64,000 nucleotides of DNA, from positions 39,182,509 through 39,246,508 of the forward strand of contig CM065690.1 in NCBI GenBank assembly GCA_017654935.2, in the 5' to 3' direction. Positions 47,934 to 64,000 of this stretch are shown here, one piece after another. Below the pieces are notes generated by a model, which saw nothing but the letters and a program-made list of their open reading frames with translations, was not told where the DNA came from and made no database searches. Made by a program: the position numbers and the translations under genes. Within the stretch, counting starts at the first letter, position 1. Each line of letters opens with the position of its first letter. The DNA comes from Phymorhynchus buccinoides. Its lineage: Eukaryota; Mollusca; Gastropoda; Neogastropoda; Raphitomidae.

Positions 47934-49175
47934 AAGAGACAGACAGACAGCTAAAGAGAATACAGTAGCCAAATTGATTTGACAGCAGAGGCCACGTAAG
48001 GTCAAACAGACATACTTTACCTGGCAGACGCTGTGAGGCCAACTTATAATAAGAAAGCATTACCATACGGAATTCAATTAAAACAAAATTCAAAGTCAAA
48101 CTTTCATATCAATTTTAAAAAAAATGGACAATGTAAACTGTAATGCATAAAAAATAAGAACAAAGCATAAACTAGACATGGATTCCGTTATCCCGTTTGG
48201 ATTTCGTTATTGACAATGGGGCCGTTTTGGTTGTCTGAGTAGGGCCGTTTTGGTAGGACTAGGACCGTTTTCGTATTTTGAGTAGAGCCGTTTTTGTTTT
48301 TGACAGTAGGGCCGTTTTCGTTTTCTGAGTAGGGCCGTTTTCTCCGGTAACCTTTATTATTAGCCTCCCCACAGATAAACCACTATTTAATTATCAGAAT
48401 TGAGCATGAGACTGCAGCTGCTATGTCTATCACCCTGAAAAGGGGAAAAGCAAAGGGGTCCCACAGTCCTCTCTGTTAGCTATGCAAGAGAAACTAAACA
48501 GTAGTTTCTTGCAATTACTAGTCTAATGACTCCATTCTTCTTCTTGACATTACAGCCCACATTAGCCAAAACATTGCCCCCCGCCCCCTCCCCCCCCAAC
48601 AAACTTTGGCTAGTTATCTCATCTGCATACGACGAAAATAGTGTTTTACGTCCTCTTGGTCTGAATCAGACACATATGGGACATTTGTAAATACAAATAT
48701 GGTGGGAACAATACTGGAGGCAATGCCCGGAGGCAGTACGAAACCAGTAAAGTCCCGAATTTTTTTTTATTAATACAGATAGGTGTAGCGGTAACCACGC
48801 CTCGGTTAAACCTCATCGGCTATGACACCGCTACAAGTATGTTTCTGCTTCTCATCTGCATACGAGACATAAACATGGCTTTAAATGGGAGGCCCTGTTG
48901 GGGATGTTAATTTTAAGAAAAAATGTATGGCTTGCATGGGTGCAAAAAGATTGGAGTTCTGTTGGATCTTTTCCCCCAATACATTACCATGTTATTTACA
49001 TAAATTATTGTGCCATAGAGGTTCGAAAGCCTTTGTGCTGTTTAAATGCAAAAATTAAACTGCACTGCAGCACACCACAATGGCAAAGTCTGAGAAGGGC
49101 GCATTGTGGGTTGGGGACGTGGAGATGAGAGGAAACTTCGAATTAGCATTTTTGTAATACAGCTCTGTGTGTGTA

Positions 49176-49781
<606 letters not shown>

Positions 49782-50064
49782 TGCATGCATGCGTTTGTGT
49801 GTGTCACTGTGTAGGCCTATATGTGCTCTCATTCAGAAGCCCACTGCTATTCTGGAAGGCTTGGCTGATAAAACAAAATTGTCTGTGGTGTTGTGGTGGA
49901 AATGCCTTGCCCGTGATATGACCGTCCACGGAGTGAGGCTCTGCATGTTGACCAAGACGCTTTAAGAGAAAACAAAATATGGCAAAGCCATATAAACTGT
50001 ACTCCCAGTTTGAGGCAAAGGTCAAAACAAAAACAGCGTAAAAATAAAATAAAAAATAATACAT

Positions 50065-50297
50065 TCGATAGCTTGGAATCAAAACGGACTATATTTAGAT
50101 AGTCCATTGACATATTATTGAACTTATTACGAAAACCAATCATTTGCATAAAAAAGAATGCTGAAATATAAAAAGCAAAACCCCCTTTTTATATTTCTGC
50201 AGTCATTGTTTGATACAAGTGATTAGTTTTTGTAATAAATCCAATAATACGTCAATGGTCTATCAAAAGATAGTCCGTTTTGACTCCAAGCCATCGC
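50065..50297. mobile_element. Palindromic MITE with about 85-bp arms
   Basis: Left arm CGATAGCTTGGAATCAAAAC-GGACTAT; right arm ATAGTCCGTTTTGACTCCAA-GCCATCG. Pairing continues through GACATATTATTG and AAACCAATCA. No coding capacity. Confidence 0.8.
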
Positions 50298-50994
50298 TAA
50301 TCTGTCATAGTTTTTAGTGCAAATAAAACGGGAAAATAAATTGCATGCTCCTAGTTATGCATTTCAACTTATATCTCTTGAATTTCATCAAATAAAACCT
50401 ACAGATTAAATTCAAAGGAGTAAATTTGTCTCTTGTGTCATTGTTTTGTGCGTGTTAAAAAATGTTCTGTATTTGTGAATTCAAGGGAGTTAATTTTTGA
50501 CTTTAGCGTTGTTGTGGTGTGTGTGTGTGTGTGTGTTAAAATGTCCCTTATCTGTATGGCAGTCTACTGAGAAATTATATATTTAAAAAAGAAAAATTAT
50601 TAGGCAACACCTTTTTACTTTTACCTATTTGAGGTTTTAATCCATCCTTTAGTCTTGAAATAATCAGTGTCTTTGTAATATTACAGCGACAGAATAGTCA
50701 GAAGTGACTGTGGTTGCTCTACAGGAAAAAAGAAAGAAGAAGAAAATATTATTTTTTGTCACTGGGATTACGTTTGTATGGCTTGCCATTTGGTGAATCT
50801 GAATGCGCAATCAAAATCTGTGCTAATGTCCCACATGTGTCCAGCTGGACCGAGAGGACGATAAAACAAATATAACGTAATGTGAATCTGAAATCACAGC
50901 CTACAAGTCCTAAGGAACCAATGTACCAAGTTTCGTCACGATCGGTTCTGTGGCTTAGGCTCTATGACATGGAACATACTTTTATCACACATGG

Positions 50995-52632
50995 ATGCAC
51001 ACACACACATACAGACAGAGAAACGCACAGCCCTCGTTCCTATTCCAATGTAATCCTGTTCTGTTAGAATTGGGGCACGGACGCACACACACACATACAG
51101 ACAGACAGAGAAACGCACAGCCCTCGTTCCTATTCCAATGTACTCCTGTTCTGTTAGAATTGGGGCACAGATGCACACACACATACAGACAGGCAGAGAA
51201 ACGCACAGCCCTCGTTCCTATTCCAATGTACTCCTGTTCTGTTAGAATTGGGGCACAGACGCACACACATACATACAGAGAAACGCACAGCCCTCGTTCC
51301 TATTCCAATGTACTCCTGTTCTGTTAGAATTGGGGCACGGACGCACACACACACATACAGACAGGCAGAGAAACGCACAGCCCTCGTTCCTATTCCAATG
51401 TACTCCTGTTCTGTTAGAATTGGGGCACGGACGCACACACACACATACAGACAGACAGAGAAACGCACAGCCCTCGTTCCTATTCCAATGTACTCCTGTT
51501 CTGTTAGAATTGGGGCACGGACGCACACACACACATACAGACAGGCAGAGAAACGCACAGCCCTCGTTCCTATTCCAATGTACTCCTGTTCTGTTAGAAT
51601 TGGGGCACGGACGCACACACACACATACAGACAGACAGAGAAACGCACAGCCCTCGTTCTTATTCCAATGTACTCCTGTTCTGTTAGAATTGGGGCACGG
51701 ACGCACACACATACATACAGACAGACAGAGAAACGCACAGCCCTCGTTCCTATTCCAATGTACTCCTGTTCTGTTAGAATTGGGGCACAGACGCACACAC
51801 ACACAGACAGACAGAGAAACGCACAGCCCTCATTCCTATTCCAATGTACTCCTGTTCTGTTAGAATTGGGGCACGGACGCACACACACACATACAGACAG
51901 ACAGAGAAACGCACAGCCCTCGTTCCCTATTCCAATGTACTCCTGTTCCGTTAGAATTGGGGCACAGACGCACACACACACATACAGAGAAACGCACAGC
52001 CCTCGTTCCTATTCCAATGTACTCCTGTTCTGTTAGAATTGGGGCACGGACGCACACAAATACATACAGAGAAACGCACAGCCCTCGTTCCTATTCCAAT
52101 GTACTCCTGTTCTGTTAGAATTGGGGCACGGACGCACATACACACATACAGAGAAACGCACAGCCCTCGTTCCTATTCCAATGTACTCCTGTTCTGTTAG
52201 AATTGGGGCACGGACGCACACACACACATACAGACAGACAGAGAAACGCACAGCCCTCGTTCCTATTCCAATGTACTCCTGTTCTGTTAGAATTGGGGCA
52301 CGGACGCACACACATACATACAGACAGACAGAGAAACGCACAGCCCTCGTTCCTATTCCAATGTACTCCTGTTCTGTTAGAATTGGGGCACGGACGCACA
52401 CACATACATACAGAGAAACGCACAGCCCTCGTTCCTATTCCAATGTACTCCTGTTCTGTTAGAATTGGGGCACGGACGCACACAAATACATACAGAGAAA
52501 CGCACAGCCCTCGTTCCTATTCCAATGTACTCCTGTTCTGCTAGAATTGGGGCACGGACGCACATACACATATACAGACAGAGAAACGCACAGCCCTCGT
52601 TCCTATTCCAATGTACTCCTGTTCTGTTAGAA
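50995..52632. repeat. 82-90-bp minisatellite, about 19 copies
   Basis: Units hold GTTAGAATTGGGGCACGGAC, (CACA)n with CATACAGACAGA, AAACGCACAGCCCTCGTTCC and TATTCCAATGTACTCCTGTT. Length differences come only from the CACA/CAGA part. The array lies between the two genes. Confidence 0.93.
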
Positions 52633-54435
52633 ATCAAATGTGAGTACAAAAAAACACCAGCTGACGTTAGAGATGCTCCCCTGAGGCCAAGTAATCACAC
52701 CAAAGGCTGCAGCACTACTAGCCATGCGCACTGTTACTGGTCAAGTTCAAACAAGCAACCTGCTGGTGAAATGAATTCCCATTTCTGTCAAAAACTGATT
52801 TTGATACAGCTCTCATTCTCAGTTTACTATTGGAGGCATGGCAGTTTTTTTGGTTTTCTTAAAGACAAGAGAGAGACAAACAAATATAGAGAAAGAGCAC
52901 CTGTCTCCAACCAACAGAGAGAGAGAGCTTGTCATTAACCGAAATGTTTGGCTTAAATACTTGAGCTCCATTTAAGTAACACAACTCCCTTGCAGATTCA
53001 ATGCATTTGTGCAACTTTTGCTGGTATACAAGGATTTCCTGTTTTTGAATGTTACCAGAAAAGGAAGTTCTTTAAAAAAAAAAATTCTCAAACAAGATCT
53101 TTGTATTTTTCAAACACTTTAAAAATAAGCATTTGTATAAATTGTAGAAAAAGCAAACTAAAATACCTTCATAAATCAATGTTTGCTTCAGATGCACGGG
53201 GACATTACCCCTGGACCCTGGCCTTCCAGATTTTTTCATTTTGTGTAGTTGCACCCTTGAGATTGCCACATGATCACTGAGTGACATGACAGGCTCCTAC
53301 TCACAGTGCCACAAGTCTTCAAGATAAAAAATTTTACCGAAACTTTTTACAACGTAACTAACACTGTTTTTGTTAACAACTTTTACACTTTTGGCTTGCC
53401 CTTTGGGTATACTGACATAACAGGCATCATTGACAAAACATGTGGAGCAATCATGATTATTTTAACAGATATGTCAACCCATTCAAAGAAAGAAAGGAGG
53501 TTTGTTTTTGTTTGTGGCTCAAGCCACAAACCTATAACTCACTTTGTCGGTCGGTCGGTCTGTCTGTCGGTCCAAAATTGTCGCATTTCAAATCGAGGCT
53601 TCACTTCAAATTGAGGCCGCTGTTTAAAATGATGTATTTTAAAAGCGTACAAAATAATAAACATGCGTAATACAGACACTACAACAGACACGACGAGTAT
53701 GCGGTGCTTCTTTTGATGAGTATAAGTAGGATACATAGTTTTAAATGTTTTCCAAAAGATATAAAAAGTTACGAAATGGTGCAGAGATAACATTCTGGTT
53801 TCAAATTAAAATTATTGAAAAGCCAGGGGAGGTGACTCATGATTGGAGTGGTAAAAATAGACCGCGTGCCACAAACTATTGCGATTTCGCGCTTGTTTGT
53901 TAATAATGGTTTCTAATTTTGACTCTGTGGGAAAACAATACCTTTTGAAATTCTGAACCATTGCATAATGGAAAGAATATGGCATACACTCAAAACAAAA
54001 TGCAGAAGCATACCTCCTTTAAAAAATACAATCGCAAACACACCCAGAATAGGTTGATCCCTTTCGGTTTATTTATCAGGCAAAATTATATACAAGAAAA
54101 CATCCACCTGTATGATAACTTTTTATTCATCCATGTTTATTTTCCCTTCCATTCATCCAGCTTTCATACAAAATTTTCTATCCATGCATTAATTCTTGCA
54201 TTTTTTCTCATACTTTCATCCCTCGTCTCTCATTTAATTATCTATTCTTTTTTCTTCTGTCACTAACACATTTCCGTTTTGTCTATCACTCACACTCTCT
54301 CATTTCTTTCCTATTCATCCATTCTTTTCTTTTTCACTCTTTCAATCGTTTTCTTCCATTAAGGTCTCGGTACACGTTAATATGATTAACAAAATATATC
54401 TATTTCGCCATGGCAACACAGTTGCTGCTATTGAC

Positions 54436-54695
54436 TTACCCTGGCTAAAAGACTCCAGGGATCACCCCAATAGCGGAAGCACTTGAACACTATGGTACAA
54501 GTAAGTGCATCAGCTACGGATGAGAACATAATTTACGTGTGTGAGTTTTTTTTTATTACCCCACCACGTGGGCAGGCACACTCCTTCGAGGGATTTTGGA
54601 GACTGATGTTGTTATGCTAGGAGCTTGTCATGGCTAAAGACAATCCCCACATAACTATGCATAGAATAACAACATTTTGATTTAGCCTTGGTGGG
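54436..54695 (+). mobile_element. SINE-like dispersed repeat
   Basis: Same family as 41559-41850, ending shortly before the TTAA-flanked element. Confidence 0.7.
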
Positions 54696-54780
54696 CAACA
54701 CAGTGCGTTGTAAGTCATATTATGAGTGGCCTATCACTGTGTTCTATGGGGAAATAGATATATTTTGTGAATAATGTTAA

Positions 54781-54992
54781 CCCCTTGACTGCCAGAGAAA
54801 ATTAAAGAAAAAACCATTGGGCAAATGAAAAAGACAATTGATAGAGCCAATCTGGCAAAATGGTCTGGGGATATAACTCTCTTGACTATGTTAGAACAAA
54901 AGCCAGCATATCATAGTTATTCCTCTTCATCTGATGACGTCATCAGTGATGTCATCAGGTCAGTATGAGATACATTGGTGGCAGTCAAGGGG
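54781..54992. mobile_element. TTAA-flanked MITE
   Basis: CCCCTTGACTGCC... to ...GGCAGTCAAGGGG between TTAA sites, 212 bp. The interior AATGGTCTGGGGATATA recurs at 20098-20115 as a remnant. Confidence 0.8.
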
Positions 54993-55010
54993 TTAAAGTG
55001 TACTGAGACC

Positions 55011-55016
55011 TTTATT
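55011..55016 (-). terminator. Candidate WDR3 polyadenylation signal
   Basis: AATAAA on the transcript strand, about 216 bases after the WDR3 stop. It lies just 3' of a TTAA-flanked element. Confidence 0.4.
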
Positions 55017-55231
55017 CCTCCTGTCTTTGTTACTAATGCATCGCTATTTTCCCTCTCATTCATTCATCCATACTTCTCTCCACTCTCATCTAAAGACAAC
55101 AAAATTCATATCGTCCATCAAATACAATGTATTGCAAACACTAAACTCAAAGGTAACTCTCTGACACACACATAACACAAGCACAGCTCTCATTCCTGTG
55201 TTGTTGCTATGTGCAAACGTACGTTGCGAGA

Positions 55232-63169
<7,938 letters not shown>

Positions 63170-63256
63170 CTGACCACAATACCAGCCACTCGTTATTTTC
63201 TTTAACCCCTTCACTGCCGGAGGAAAATTGAGAAATTATCGATTTTCTTATTATGT

Positions 63257-63376
63257 TGTTTTCGTTCCCCAGCTTAAAAGCTCTGGGGGCACACCCAGTG
63301 CCATGTGAACATTTCGCATGGCCTTGGGTGGGAAGATTACGTGCACAGCTGCTTTTAAAGGGCCCCGCCACATATT
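63257..63376 (-). repeat. Dispersed repeat, third family
   Basis: Inverted copy of 18085-18220, nested in a TTAA-flanked element. Confidence 0.65.
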
Positions 63377-63511
63377 TTCTTATTATAAAATTGAAGAGAC
63401 CTGTTAGATCAATCTGAGAAAATATCTAGAAATATATCTTTCCTGACAGGTCTAAACCAAAAACCATAATTCCTGGGCTATGACATCATCAATGGCATCA
63501 CACGCCCTGTA

Positions 63512-63668
63512 GTTCCTCTGAAGATGGAGTGTGGCGGCTCACGTGGTGGGGTAATCAAAAGCAGTCACACACGTAATGTTCTCATCCGTAGCTGATGCAT
63601 TTGTACCATAGTGTTCAAGTGCTTCCACTGTTGGGATGATCCCTGGAGTCTTTTAGCCAGGTTAAGCC
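63512..63668 (-). mobile_element. SINE-like dispersed repeat, partial
   Basis: Half-copy of the same family, nested inside a TTAA-flanked element (63206-63709). Confidence 0.7.
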
Positions 63669-63713
63669 AACAACACCCCGTAGTAGACACAGGACCGGCA
63701 ATGAAGGGGTTAA

Positions 63714-63950
63714 TTACCGTAAAGTAGCCAAGGGGCTGATCGCAAGGGCCCGCACCTCAGCCAGATGACCCTGACCACCAACTTGAGCCATTGTTGTTTT
63801 TTGTTTAGTGACCATGCCCACCAATATGAGCCATTCGTCATTTTCTTTAATGACCATATCTACCAATAAGACATAAATTGTGAGAAGCCACAGTGGATGA
63901 CCGCAAAGGCCCGTAATTCTGCCAGGTGACCATGACCACAAACATGAGCC
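63714..63950 (-). repeat. Two degenerate copies of WDR3 exon-A acceptor side
   Basis: 63714-63780 repeats the acceptor and the first half of exon A (GHLAEVRALAISPL...). 63888-63945 is a more diverged copy. The intron words GAGCCATTCGTCATTTTCTTTA also recur at 63790-63850 and 63945-63965. Similarity stops in mid-exon, so these are not intact exons. Confidence 0.85.
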
Positions 63951-64000
63951 ATTTGTTATTTCATTCAGTGACCATGACTAACAATCTGTGCTTTTTGTTA

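Larger units (their letters stand above)
46975..48355. mobile_element. Element bounded by inverted GGCCGTTTT repeats
   Basis: The left end CAGTGGTGACTGGTGAAAAC-GGCCCC and the right end complement GGTTACCGGAGAAAACGGCC are inverted. The motif AAAACGGCCC is repeated three times at the left and six at the right. TTTATTAT flanks both sides, fitting an 8-bp duplication. The interior is simple repeats, including a 39-bp tandem (47580-47815) related to CTGATCCTAACCCTATCAGT. No transposase. Confidence 0.55.
63206..63709. mobile_element. TTAA-flanked MITE with nested insertions
   Basis: CCCCTTCACTGCCGG... to ...CCGGCAATGAAGGGG between TTAA sites. The element is swollen to 504 bp by two dispersed repeats (63257-63376 and 63512-63668). 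Confidence 0.8.

Noticed and set aside
51154..52649. Repetitive open frames of up to 275 codons in 50995-52632
   Set aside because: Open only because the minisatellite unit lacks stops in several frames at once. They exist on both strands and resemble no protein.

Overview
This is eukaryotic, intron-rich animal DNA, most likely from a lophotrochozoan and probably a gastropod mollusc. The phylum is inferred from the compact exons, the density of short DNA transposons, CR1/L2-like LINE tails, minisatellites and long (GA)n/(CA)n tracts. I could not test it by database search.

Two protein-coding genes can be reconstructed, both on the minus strand. (1) A complete glutamate receptor NMDA-type GluN1 subunit gene (GRIN1/Nmdar1): ATG at 43987, 16 common coding exons down to 15922, then two alternative terminal exons. 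The nearer one (11957-12037) gives an 896-residue protein. The farther one (8985-9332) gives a 985-residue protein ending in a class-I PDZ-type tail. All 16 shared exons join in frame (2610 nt from the ATG, 870 codons). The model shows signal peptide, amino-terminal domain, S1/S2 glycine-binding lobes, M1, M2 pore loop with the Asn site, M3 SYTANLAAF motif and M4. (2) The last eight exons (63169 to 55232) of WDR3/Utp12, a WD40 protein of the small-subunit processome; its 5' part lies beyond the right edge.

Layout: 1-8984 is 3' flank and probable 3' UTR of GRIN1, with a tail-derived minisatellite at 7735-8984. GRIN1 occupies 8985-43987. An 11-kb intergenic stretch (43988-55231) is dominated by simple repeats, a 600-bp (GA)n tract, a 1.6-kb minisatellite and transposon-like elements. 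WDR3 fills 55232-63169, and the remainder is a WDR3 intron.

The most unusual signal is repeated tandem amplification of sequence that straddles exon edges. At eight places in the two genes, short exon-end segments together with their splice site or stop codon have been copied into the adjoining intron or 3' UTR. These are the GRIN1 C-terminal codons plus stop, the M4-exon acceptor (about 27 regular copies), the M2 pore-loop donor (7 extra copies, all in frame), the M1-exon acceptor side, the S1-exon acceptor (2 copies), the exon-8 donor, the WDR3 exon-F donor (about 10 copies) and the WDR3 exon-A acceptor. The transcripts therefore carry many decoy splice sites. The pore-loop array is an uninterrupted open frame that re-encodes the GluN1 pore loop, with Tyr replacing the pore Asn in five of eight units.
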